This document shows, one piece after another, positions 26,101 to 36,467 of a stretch of 64,000 nucleotides of DNA. Position numbers and translations under genes: made by a program. The first letter of the stretch is position 1; the number at the start of each line of letters is the position of its first letter. The notes beneath the pieces were generated by a model. The model did not search any database. It was given only the letters and a program-made list of their open reading frames with translations, and had not been told where the DNA came from. Origin of the DNA: Berberis thunbergii (lineage: Eukaryota; Streptophyta; Magnoliopsida; Ranunculales; Berberidaceae); assembly GCA_003290165.1 (NCBI GenBank), contig QNQO01000224.1, positions 1,054,001 through 1,118,000 on the forward strand, given 5' to 3'.

Positions 26101-29100
26101 CAATACTAAATTTATGGGTCTGATGAGAGGTTTTCTCTCTTATGAAAAGTTGGTGAATATGAAACTACCTTTGAGTCGTCACATGGATTTCCCTCGAGAG
26201 TGGGCATGGGTAACATACATTCCTAAAAAAATCACTTTTTTATTACAAGAGATGGTGCTGAATTGTCTTCCCTTCTGATTGCGATGCCATGTTAGAACTC
26301 CATGATGGGCTCAGGTAATTTGATATTATTTCTTGGCGAGATTTGGAGTTTGGTTTCTGTTACCAAATCCTTTGATGCCTTGCCGAGTTGGAAACTCGAG
26401 GCATATTATATGGATGAAGGGACTAATTTCGAAGCTTGTGCCGTACACTATTCTTTCGGCAACTTTGCTTGCAAGGAATCATTGAATTTTCAAAGAGGCA
26501 AGGGATTGGGAATATCATTGCCATCTAGCGCCTTGGTGAATATCATTGCTATCAAATGGCATTGGAGAACAACACATTTAAAAAGGACTTTGACTCTAAG
26601 AGTTTCTTATTAATTCGGATTTTATGTATTAGACCTAGAGATGTAACTTACTGTTACATGCTTGAGGGATAGGTATTTGTATTCTTGTTTATATTTAGTA
26701 AAAACTTGCAATTTCTCTTTCTTAAAGGCGCGGCTCATATAGAAGACTAAAGTTCGATTAGCCTTATCTCTTTAGGTGTGGAACTCGTATACAAAGTTCT
26801 CACAACCAAGCTTAAACCGATTTGGGTTTCGTAGGCTCCCCATTCCAAGCTTTTGCTATCTATCTCTGATTGTCAAGTATCAAAGGGATCTGGTTGATGT
26901 ACTCTAATCGGTCCATGCCTCTCGCAGGTTCTCGCTATGGCTTTTAATCATTTATCATCAAAGCGAGTTTTAGAAGCATGTCTACCAGGCAATGGTGCTC
27001 TAACCTTTTTTTTTTAAAGATATATTTATAAATGAGATAAATTTCATTAGAAAAAAAGGGGAAACTGAGAGCAATCTGCTCAAGCAACAAAGGGGAAAAA
27101 TCAAAAACGAGGACAACAATAAGAAAAGATAAACACTAGATAAATTACAAGAACTCAACTAGTCAATCACCGGTGATTAGAGATTCCCCATTTGAACAAC
27201 AATTCAGAAACAGCGGGTGCTCAAACTTTTTTTGGCTGGATAATTTTTTGGGTTCAGCTCCATAGAAGGATGATTTTGGAACTCTCTTTTCCAATTAGCC
27301 ACAATAGTCAATCAAGCGGATCGGGGATTAGTCCCTAACCTCAACTTCTCGTGTGTTGAAAGATTGGAAGGTCTTTTTTATTATGCTTATGACGAAGAAG
27401 TCTCTTGAAGATGGGATGACAAAAGCGGAATATTTTCCATAAAATCCAGTTACATGTTTCTCAAAACTTAACTTTTATATTTATATATTGATTTTTGCAT
27501 TGTATCTCACGATACACTATATATTACTATGTGTATCGCAAATTGAGGTTTCTGAGATAACTATGCTGGACATCCTTAATTTTTGTGTACGGTGGATCAC
27601 TCCCTATCAATGGCAATCTCTAAGGCTGGATGAGTCGATGACAATCTTTAAGGTTGGATGAATAGATGGACGCTTCTCAACTTCTCTCCAACATGAAATT
27701 GGTTATGGGACAGGGTTTCCATTGCCACATGTTGGTGCATTTGGCGGGAATTTAATTTGAGGATTGTATCAAAACGTGCGCTATGATGTTCATTGGGTTG
27801 TCATGGATGTTAAAATTTCTTTTTGGTTTTTCGGGACTGTTTTGGGGAATTTTAGGGATGTTCCCTTTCAGTCTTGTATGTTCAGTAGGCTCCTAAATCA
27901 ATAAATCTCCTCAGTTTGTATTATTTTTTCGCGATTTTCTCACTTGCATTTCCTGACATATATATCTACTTGTCTTGTTGCTTATAAAAAAAAAGTAAAA
28001 ATAAAAAAATAACGAAGGTTGCCAAGCATTTAGAACTCGTAAAGCATATTTGACACCCTCCTCCCTGCTTATATGAATGCATTGTGTATTTCTTTCCAGT
28101 CAACTATCTCAAATATCTGATATGCTATTTTTTCTTGTTATGCTATAAATGCTTTGGCAGTCATAGGTAGGTTTCCCTTACTCTTTTAGTTTAAAGTTTT
28201 TTGTGAGCTACATTTATAAGAGAGTTATGGTAGCCTGATCAAAGAAGCAACTTTTTAATGAAATGAGAATGTTCTATGGATATTCAGAATTCAGTCTAGT
28301 CTTTAGTTGTAGTATTTGTATAAGTATTTCAACAATGCTTCAACTTTCTGATATTACGATTTAGTATTTCTGTTAATTTTATTACATTGATGCTTGACAA
28401 TTCTTCAGGTACCTCTGGATATGTTCGGTCTGTCTGGAAACTATGCCTCCGCATTGTACCTGGCAGCCACCAAAACAAAAGTGTTGGACAAAGTTGAATC
28501 TGAGATTAATGATCTTGTTGAAGCTTCCAAGAAAAGCCCCAAATTTTCGCAATTCATAAAGGATTTGTCGGTGCCTGGGGAGACCAGAGTGAAAGCTGTA
28601 CAGGAAATAGCCTCAGCAGCTAAATTTTCAGATATTACAACAAACTTTTTGGGTATGGTTGAGCTGCCCTAAGTAATCTAATTTCATACTGTATATTTTA
28701 AAACTGCTGCTTGAAAATGTTCTTGAAATAGTTATCTTCATGTGCATACATGCAGCTCAGGGTTTACAGGTTGTTTGTTTTGTTAGAAGTTGGAGATTCT
28801 TGGGAACATGTGTTTTATTTATTTAATTAAGAGCCTTAAGTTAGAAGTGCTTTAATAATTTTGTCTTGCTCATTTTCTCGGATCTTTGTTTCATTCAAAT
28901 ATAGCAAAAATTGTGAATCTCATTTGCCTCTAATTCTGATCAAAGGCCTGTTCTAACAAGAAGGGAAAAGAAAAAAGGGAATACACCTGATTTAGAGGAT
29001 TATTTATGCCTGTATTTATTTATTTTTTAAGTTCTTTAATTTTAATTATTAAAACCACTTGACTGATTGGCAAAACACCCCTCCTAACATTACAATTCAC

Positions 29101-32100
29101 ACATGTATATTTTCGGAAAAAATCAATTAAAGATAAGGCACCGGTGTTCTTAAATGAATATGTATTCTTTCACAATTTTTGATTTAGCACTATTGAAATA
29201 ATTCACTATGTGTTTGGTTTTAGTTTTCTTTGTCATTTAACACATTTTGTATATGTTTGTGGTGGATAGCTTCTTAGTAGTAGTATGCCATAAGTTATCT
29301 AGCAGTTTGCCATATATTGGCTTACAGCAACATGGCAACGAATGTGTCAAGCGTTAAAACAAAATGGAGGGTCTCATGGGTAATCAGTTGAGAGGATAAT
29401 TACATAACAAGACAATTAAAAGGCTTAAAAAGAGATGTTGTGTGAATGTCTCGCTGGGTAATCAGTTGAATTTCTATATGGTGTAGCATACCTTATAGAA
29501 ATATCTCTATTTCCGTTCGCAGCTAGCTGTGTATTGGTTCCTTATATTTTCGATGTCTATTTTTTGTTATTATTATTTTTTTTTACTGTTACCCTGTACA
29601 ATATTTTCAGAGACATCTTTAGCACACATATATCTGATAAAATATGCACTTAGCTCTGGAAAAATGTGTTTGTCCTCATTAGTTCAGCCTGTTTTTTTCG
29701 GACACTGACATCTAGATACTGGACTTGACAATCCATGCCTTGATCATAGAAATATTAAATTTACAACTATAAATGCGACCAACAAAATTAAGTTTCTAAA
29801 TAGGAATGTTTGGGTTTCCCACTTCAGTTGGTGCTTAGTTGATGGGTTTTACATTTCATACCCATGTCAAAGACTGACACAAGTACGTGTGTCACCCATA
29901 GACTTGTGTGGTTTAATGCCATTCCTCTAAGGTGTATCCTTTCAAGTGGTTAGGAATTTCGAACAAGAGTCTGACAAGGAACATCTTCAGAAGGGATATG
30001 GAATTGTGGATATCGATGGCAGAGGTGGGGCGAAGATAAGAGTTTGAATCCCTTCTTCTGACTTTTAAGTAGACTACTGAACTTTTGAGTTCCAAGTAAA
30101 TTGGACATAACCAGAGTCGGAGAATGCTCGAGCATTTTGCAGGTGATTGACATTTGAAATCTTATGGTTTTCTCTTAGCCGTGTAGATTGGTTTGGGCTT
30201 TTTGTTCGTGATAAAAAAGTAGAAGGATCTTCAATGCCAATGCAGTGAATTCGTGGAGAATGATGATGATAAAGATAATTGTTCAGCTTTGGAGTTGAGC
30301 AAATAAACAGCCTCAAAAGGGTTCAATTCTCAATCCTTGTTGGTTGACTGGATTTTTTTGAGGGAGCCGTGGGGCAAAATCCCTCTTAGTTCTTATTTGA
30401 TTTATCTGGCCATCTGTATTATATCATATCATATTCATCTCATGAATATTTAATTTGATTTTGTCAATGATGTCATGCTTTTCACATCATAGCTTGTAAC
30501 CCAGTGTTCATGCTTGAAACTTAACCTTGACCATTGTTTGACAATATATGAAACACATATGAAGTGGGTTATATTCGGATGGGTTGCTAAATTAATTCTT
30601 ACATTTTTTTCCAAGGGTCTTCTGATTTTATAGATATCATGTTTGCATAATTTGTTAATTTATTTTGTTCGCTGTATTTCGTAATGATCTGAAGCAGTTT
30701 TTTGTGTATGCTTGTACTTTGTACACGATTTGCAAGCAACTTTCTGATATGCATGGTTATTCAATTCCTCACTTTTTATGCTGATATGCACTTTTTATGC
30801 TGATATGCATGGTTATTCAATTCCTCACTTTTTATGCTGATATGCATTTTCTTGATGTCCAAGCCATCCTTGCTGAGAATGGGAGGCTACGATACATTGG
30901 TAATATTTCTAAGAGATTTACCGAGCTGACCATGGCATATAGGGGAGAGGTGAAAGCCATCGTGACAACTGTGATTGTAAGCTCAGTTTTTTTACATGTG
31001 CTACTGTTGTAATATTTGCAGTATAGAACACTTAAAGATGGCCTTACTGGAGCTTAGCTGTCCTGAGTGGATTAAAATTTGGATTTGGGGCCAATAGGGT
31101 GGTACCATCGGTTGATGTTCTTGTTCTTGATGGTTCAACCAGTGACTTAGGTTTGATACGTGGGCATGGGGCCTTGGTTTCAGTCTCCCATCAAAGGAAG
31201 TTACTCCAAAATGAGGATTAAAATTTCTATATATTATTGACAAGAGTCCTTTATAATGAAATTTGCATTCATTTTACTTTGTTTCATTGTTTTTGCCAGC
31301 CCCTCCCAGCTGAAGAGGCGAAACAACTGAAGGAGACGCTACAGGACATTATTGGCCAAGGGAAGAAGGTTAAGCTTGAACAGAAGGTACATTTCTCCCA
31401 TAAATGACAAAGTTGACCTGCCTATGACAATGTTTTTATTCATTTTCTTCATCCTTTAACCTGCCTGTGGCACACAATTAAGTGTGTGTGTTGGATGTTA
31501 AAAAGTGAGAAAAACCTGAAAAGTTTGCTTTGATTGCAATGGTAGCCATTAACACTTTTAAAAATTGGACGGACTATCATTTATTATTGTTGTTATTATT
31601 ATTATTTTTTCGTAAACAAGATGGGAAGCCATTTCTTGCCCCTCTACATAAGAAATGAAATTCTCATGGGATGAGAAGAGAAGTTATCATCTGAGTCATT
31701 ATCACATATGACAATGACTTCTACATAGAGTTGCATAAACAATCAAAGGCTAAAACTTAACAGTATTTTACCATGAAAATTATGAAAATGCTACCAAACA
31801 CAACAGTGTTGATCCCACATGCAATCTGAGAGAATGGCTACGGAACTATATTTAACCAAGACATTGCACGGGTATGAATTATGTTACAGAGATGCGGGTA
31901 CTGGTCTTAGACTTGGACTTGGACGCAGTGTCTGACTGAGCAAAACCCAAAAATTTGATTCTTGAACTTCGCATTATATTTGGAATACTCAAATGTTTCC
32001 ATGTGAAAGATTAGTTACACCCCACTCCAATATCAGATACATATGAGGATACACAATTATTATTTGGGGCACCCAAATGCAATACTTAATGTTCGTAATG

Positions 32101-32373
32101 GAATGTTCCTACCAACAGAAACTAGAATTGTTGAAGCAGTTATATTTTCTCTGTTCACACCATTAATTATAGAGAAAAACTTTTCTGAGATCATATGAAG
32201 TTACAAATGTTCTTCATATATTTAAGCATTTATTTTATCTGCAGATTGATCCAAGCATTCTTGGTGGGTTGGTTGTGGAGTTTGAGAGAAAGCTATTTGA
32301 CATGTCCATCAGGACAAGGGCGAGACAGATGGAGAGGTTTCTACGGGATCCCATCAACTTTGACAGCATCTAA
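23192..32373 (+). CDS. ATP5: ATP synthase subunit O / OSCP, mitochondrial (6 exons)
   Basis: Joined exons 23192-23323, 23967-24017, 28409-28652, 30864-30976, 31300-31386 and 32245-32373 give 252 codons (251 residues and TAA). All introns are GT-AG and all phases fit. The protein is the oligomycin-sensitivity-conferring subunit (bacterial delta homologue). It sits on top of the F1 head of mitochondrial ATP synthase and ties it to the peripheral stalk. Residues 1 to about 50 are Ser/Arg-rich with few acids, as in a mitochondrial presequence. The mature part begins near VPLDMFGLSGNYASALY. It contains the signature FLAILAENGRLRYI, the junction being made by the exon 3-4 splice, and ends with IDPSILGGLVVEF, MSIRTRARQMERFLRDPINF. 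Length is close to the usual 238-252. The start chosen is the first ATG upstream of the Arg-rich presequence. Intron 2 is unusually long (4.4 kb) and filled with repeats, but the coding sequence shows no damage. A possible polyadenylation signal AATAAA lies at 32526-32531. Confidence 0.95.
24018..28408. other. Repeat-filled intron 2 of the ATP synthase subunit gene
   Basis: The intron begins GTAGAATTG and ends TTCTTCAG. At about 24975-25100 and 25420-25500 it holds words such as GTGTCCGATACCGGACACC, with further 'GTGTC/GACAC' repeats, a motif of dispersed plant repeats. From about 25560 to 26640 there is non-descript sequence with small open frames. From about 26700 to 28015 a LINE-like tail follows. 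None of it interrupts coding sequence. Confidence 0.6.
26700..28015 (+). mobile_element. LINE remnant (3' part) inside intron 2
   Basis: The + strand contains weak LINE ORF2-like words in order: LGVELVYKVLTTKLKPI (palm region) near 26775, DDKSGIFSIKSSYMFL near 27415 (the 'W..G.FSVKS.Y' word before the zinc-binding region) and CWCIWREFNLRIV near 27735. It closes with an A-rich tail (AAAAAAAAAGTAAAAATAAA) at about 27987-28010. Frames are broken. The A-rich 3' end supports a target-primed insertion in the gene's own orientation. Confidence 0.5.
30749..30845 (+). repeat. Short tandem duplication next to the exon 4 acceptor
   Basis: The words GATATGCATGGTTATTCAAT plus TCCTCACTTTTTATGCT occur twice, about 54 bp apart, ending less than 25 bp upstream of the exon 4 start at 30864. 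The duplication covers the probable branch-point region, so it may create a spare branch point. Coding sequence is unaffected. Confidence 0.8.
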
Positions 32374-32908
32374 ATGAAGTTTGTCAAATGTTCTAGGACC
32401 AGCTAGTTACCAAACCTCGTTTGTAGGCTTACTCCTGATGTACCTACCTGCATCCCTCAAATAATTATCATGGTTAACTTGGATTCCCTGCACCCATATG
32501 TTTCAGTGGGTCTTCCCATTCTGAAAATAAAACTTTAAAAGCAACTTGTACTGTTTTCATTTTTTGAATGTTCAGGATTATTTGTCACAAATCCTGCCAG
32601 AAGTCTGCTTTTTCAATCTAGGCTTTTATTATTTCATTATATCGTCACAACAATCTCGTAAACATCCAATTGTTATAGTACTTGATCTCATTACCTTATC
32701 TACTATCCATCTTCTGATAGCTTTTAGTAAAGGGGAATGTTAGAAGCCTGTAGTAATCTTAGAAAGCCTTGTCATAATTGCTACATGTACAATTTCATTT
32801 TAGGAGTTTTGTTTTGTGATGCAGTGGAATGGTACTGTGCTTTTAGCTATCTATGGTTGTCTTTTGGAGGGTTGTTCAGGATGTGAGGGTTTAATTGTGA
32901 CAATTTAA
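32374..32908 (+). other. 3' UTR and downstream flank of the ATP synthase subunit gene
   Basis: The stop TAA is followed by about 150 nt to an AATAAA at 32526-32531. The rest is T-rich non-coding DNA up to the MITE. No further gene is seen. Confidence 0.55.
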
Positions 32909-33233
32909 GGGTGTGTTTGGTTGTATGAAATTTTATGCCATGAGAATTCATGAGGGAACCCCTATATTTTAGACTAAATTAATGTATCACTCTATATCCA
33001 CTATTTTATTTTGTGATCAATGGTGGGAATGAAAGTCACATGAACATGAGAATCACATGCCTTGGGGGACAAAGGAGTATGATTTACATGATCATGAGAC
33101 TTTCATTTTCACTATTGATCACAAAATTAAATGATGGTTAAATGGTAGATGTGCAGCGATTTATCAATTTAGTCTAAAATGTAGGGGTTTCCTCATGGAT
33201 TCTCATGGCATAAGATTTCATACAAACACACCC
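32909..33233. mobile_element. Tourist-like (PIF/Harbinger) MITE, 325 bp
   Basis: Long terminal inverted repeats start GGGTGTGTTTGGTTGTATGA at the left and end TCATACAAACACACCC at the right. They match over about 75 bp with a few differences and one 4-bp gap. Both ends are flanked by TAA (32906-32908 and 33234-33236), the trinucleotide target duplication of PIF/Harbinger elements. There is no coding sequence. The near-perfect repeats and intact target duplication suggest a fairly recent insertion just behind the ATP synthase gene. Confidence 0.9.
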
Positions 33234-33556
33234 TAAGGTTTTTAAAACATTGAAGATGGGAAAAGACATGGGATTGGGGTTAAAGATGATTTCTTCTTTA
33301 AAATGCACTGGGGACTTGAAATACAATGTTCCCTCCTTTTGTTTTCCCAATTTCTTAGCATTCATTATAGTGGGGGATAACTTGCCTATCTACTTCCTTT
33401 CATGGGTCAAGTGTGCCTAATATGAGATCTTGATGCACCATTGCCAAGTTCCCTTAGATATTACTCAAGCGTTGAAGAACCACGTAGTGGGGCATGGTGC
33501 AAGGAAACATTCATGATACGGATGCTAGGTAAGTATTATCTTCAATGTTCAATCAA
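33234..33556. other. Intergenic spacer
   Basis: Nothing recognisable lies between the MITE and the ORF1-only LINE. A 63-codon open frame on the - strand begins in the MITE and has no family features. Confidence 0.4.
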
Positions 33557-33570
33557 GGATTACGTTGTTG

Positions 33571-35127
33571 TTGTTGTTTTTTTTTTTTTTTTACGAAAAA
33601 GAGGGGTGGCTTTTGAGAGGCAAGATCTTCTCCAATCTCTCTAGATCTAGTCGGCTCTTCGATTGAGAAGAGATCTCATCTCTGTTTGAGAGGGGAAGGA
33701 GTTCTTCAGCTCTCAAAGACTTCGATATGCTCGGATCTAAATGTGAGGAAACTCCCATCGTTCATTTTGATGTGGCTCCTCATTTGAAGATGGTCAACCC
33801 ACTTTCATTTATGGACCCCTCCGCCCCCTCGCCGGGAGGAGAGACTAATGTCAACTCTGGCCAACCTCGCACTTTAGTGCAAGATGCCAATCACAAGGAA
33901 TGGTAGCCACAACCACAGCCTGTAGCTGGCCCTGCAACTACACACTTGAAGGCATGGAGTCATCCTTTTGTCCAACAAAGTGAACAAGAGGTTCCTGTTT
34001 ATTATACAGATGCGATGTTTGAGAAGGAAATGTTGATATGCCCGCCATGTATTAGAGCAAAAGCCAAAGCAATTTGAGAGGATCAACTAGTTGGTATGTT
34101 TTTAGAAAATTCTTCTCCATTCAGTCAAGTTAAATTTACGGTTGAACGAAAATGGAAGCACAAAGGATCAATAACAGTAATTTCCAATGGCGATATTTCT
34201 TCTTTAAATTCTCTAGCATGGAGGATCAAGTAGTTGCTCTTGGTTCAAGCACTTTCAAGATTAGAGAAGAGTTGATGGTGGTTAAGCCCTGGAAGGAAGA
34301 CCTCAAATGCTTGAAAAAGGAGGTAACTACTATCCCCATTTGGCTCCATTTTTATAATGTTCTTACATGTATGTGGAGTAGTGCAAGATTGAGTTATATT
34401 GCTAGTTGTGTAGGGAAACCTACAAGATTTGACAAGGGTACTGCCATTAGGACTAGACTTACATATGTTGCAGTTTCTTGGAGGTTAAAGCCACCAAAAG
34501 CCTCCGTAGTAGGATTAAGCTGGACATTGGTAAAGAAGGAGAATTTTATGAAGTAATAATTGAATACCCTTGGAAGCATTTGTTATGCTCTGATTGTTGT
34601 ATGTTTGGTCATGAGAAAGGCAAGTGTATGGTGGATGTGCATCAGTCATTGAACGAGGTTCCCCATGAGCCAAAATACGGGCATAGATGTCCTCTCAAGT
34701 GGCTCTTCGGGACAGGAAAGGAGATGAGGATAATGATGAAGACCATTCCAACGGTTTTGAAGCAATGAATGCATGTAGTGATGATATAGCAAAGCCAGCG
34801 GAACCTCTGGAGTTTTATGATATTGGAGATCGGATTGTTGGACGCAAAGAATACGAGCATCTTCAGGCTCTAATAGAAGAAGCTGAAGCAAATTATATAT
34901 CAAACCCTCATCGATCCACTAGACGTAGGAAAAGTAACAAAAAGTACATGGAGTATACTCCAAAACAAAGAAAAAGTTAATTTAACTTACCAATGTTAGT
35001 GATTCATAAGATGTGTAAAACCTTATAGTAGTGTCTCTCCCTCTGGAAATACGTTGTTCTTGAATTTCTTATTATTAATATAAAGGTTAAGGGGTCTTTA
35101 AAATCATGTTTGCTTTCCAAAAAAAAA
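33571..35127 (+). mobile_element. ORF1-only LINE-type retroelement with 14-bp target duplication
   Basis: The 14-bp direct repeat GGATTACGTTGTTG flanks the element exactly (33557-33570 and 35128-35141). The insert ends with nine A residues, as expected for target-primed reverse transcription on the + strand. It encodes only an ORF1-like protein (see 34150-34980). No endonuclease or reverse transcriptase is present, so it was mobilised in trans or is internally deleted. The preserved flanks indicate a comparatively young insertion. The T-run just inside the 5' end is unexplained. Confidence 0.85.
34200..34980 (+). pseudogene. LINE ORF1-like protein: DUF4283 domain plus CCHC knuckle, frameshifted
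   Basis: The first part reads MEDQVVALGSSTFKIREELM..VKPWKED..TTIPIWLHFYNV, then SYIASCVGKPTRFDKGT. This is the DUF4283 fold found in plant LINE ORF1 and related gag-like proteins. A shift of frame near 34480 leads to KLDIGKEGEFYEVIIEYPWK and a zinc knuckle CSDCCMFGHEKGKC (C-x2-C-x4-H-x4-C). A last frame (34687-34980) ends in a basic tail RSTRRRKSNKKYMEYTPKQ. Such proteins bind element RNA. At least two frameshifts make this copy inactive. Confidence 0.75.
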
Positions 35128-35141
35128 GGATTACGTTGTTG

Positions 35142-35417
35142 GCCTTGGGGAAACCTTTAGCTTGATGGTTCGTTCTTGTTGGATGTTGAATATGCTAATT
35201 GTGTACAATACTCGGGCTTTTATACTTGTGCTTGTTGAGTTAAACGCTAGCACACCACGTAAACATTTCCATTATACACGTTTGGCCTAATAGTTGATAG
35301 CTTTGAGCGATCCTTCTTTAGTATATTTCAAACCCAAACTTGTTGCCTCTTCAATATAACTAAAGTTGCGAGTAATTTAGTAGGTAGGGATGCAACTAGG
35401 GCAGGTTTCTTTACTGG
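35142..35417. other. Intergenic spacer
   Basis: No gene or repeat signature is visible between the ORF1-only LINE and the duplicated segment. Confidence 0.4.
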
Positions 35418-35546
35418 TGCAAGTGGGAAAGGGGATGATACCAAACAATTTATTCCTTCAATAGAAATTGTGTGTTGTTTTTATGCTATATTGATATGTT
35501 CAGATTCCAACCTTCTATAGTTGTTTTATTGATGCCAAAATATTAG
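35418..35546 (+). repeat. Tandem duplication copy A, left part (interrupted by the gypsy element)
   Basis: The sequence from TGCAAGTGGGAAA to GATGCCAAAATATTAG is repeated at 45228-45360. The matching continuation of this copy lies on the other side of the gypsy element, from 44888. The last five bases (ATTAG, 35542-35546) are the left target-site duplication. Confidence 0.85.
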
Positions 35547-36213
35547 TGATGCAGTCATTTTTTGCTCTCTGTTTTGATCTGGTTCCTGTTGATTTGTACA
35601 AGTAGCACACGTGAGCCACGAACCATCGTTGTGGTAGCCGATGAAACTCTGATGCTAAAGTTAGGTAGGGATATGAGGAATGTGTAATGCTGTAATATGA
35701 AATTTGTAGCGTACCTTAGCTTACCAATCTCATGACTTATTTATAGTGTAAGGAGTCCCGGTTCTACCATGCCATTATAGGCGTAGTTTAGGAAGGAGAT
35801 CCTCATCTAATTAGGAGTCGTGTTGTAGGAGGGAAGTTCCCTATTAACTTCATGCTCCTAGATGCGCAGGAGATAATTTCGAATATGAGAGTAATTCGTT
35901 GAAGAGAGTTTCCCTGTGTGGAATGTATTCTTGTATTTGCTTCCTAGTTGGAAGCAGAGAGCAACTATAGTTGCCCGTTTGAAGCTGATCCTCGAGATAC
36001 TTGCCTAAATAGGGCTTATGGGTATTGAGGATAGTTATGAGACATATGGGCCGAGCATGTTGTGAGAGTCCGGGTTCGTCCGACGAACCGATTTGAGCGG
36101 GCTTAGAACCGCTTGAGCATGTTCAGTGTTTGGCTGGCGCTGGGGCCTGTGTTTCCTCGAGATCATCATAACAAGTGTGTGGCTTAGAGGTGTGACCGTT
36201 TTATGTATCATCA
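35547..36213 (-). repeat. 3' LTR of the Tat-like element
   Basis: This aligns with 44248-44887 along its whole length with frequent substitutions and a few indels. The divergence suggests an insertion that is not recent. It contains GCACACGTGAGCCACG near the left end. On the - strand it starts TGATGATACA directly after the polypurine tract. Confidence 0.9.
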
Positions 36214-36240
36214 ACTACTCCCCCCGAGTTAGTGGACCGT
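36214..36240 (-). promoter_or_regulatory. Polypurine tract of the Tat-like element
   Basis: On the - strand CCACTAACTCGGGGGGAGTA precedes the LTR start TGATGATACA. A purine run at this position primes plus-strand synthesis. The same word (+ reading CTACTCCCCCCGAGTTAGTG) occurs at 54443-54464 next to the remnant LTR of the second element. Confidence 0.85.
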
Positions 36241-36467
36241 CACATTGGTTCACTAAGTCATGTCTTGAAGGGATGCGTCGCTCATGATGATTGAGTCCGA
36301 ATCATTGTTTGAGCTGCACGCAACATTAATGGAACCTGCATTGATTCGACGAAAAATAGGCGGGAACCCAATCTCTATTTAGGTCATCCACAGTATAGAA
36401 TTGACCCTTCTACTTTCTTTGCTTTCAAAGATATCATTCTGATTAGATAAGATTGTTCATCTTCTTC
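36214..36467 (+). promoter_or_regulatory. Putative promoter of antisense gene 1
   Basis: A TATA-like word CTATTTAG lies at 36375-36382, 86 bp before the ATG of the antisense frame. The second element has a clear CTATATAG at the equivalent place (54601-54608), 131 bp before its ATG. The surrounding stretch, starting from the polypurine tract, is alignable between the two. No transcript start has been shown. Confidence 0.4.
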
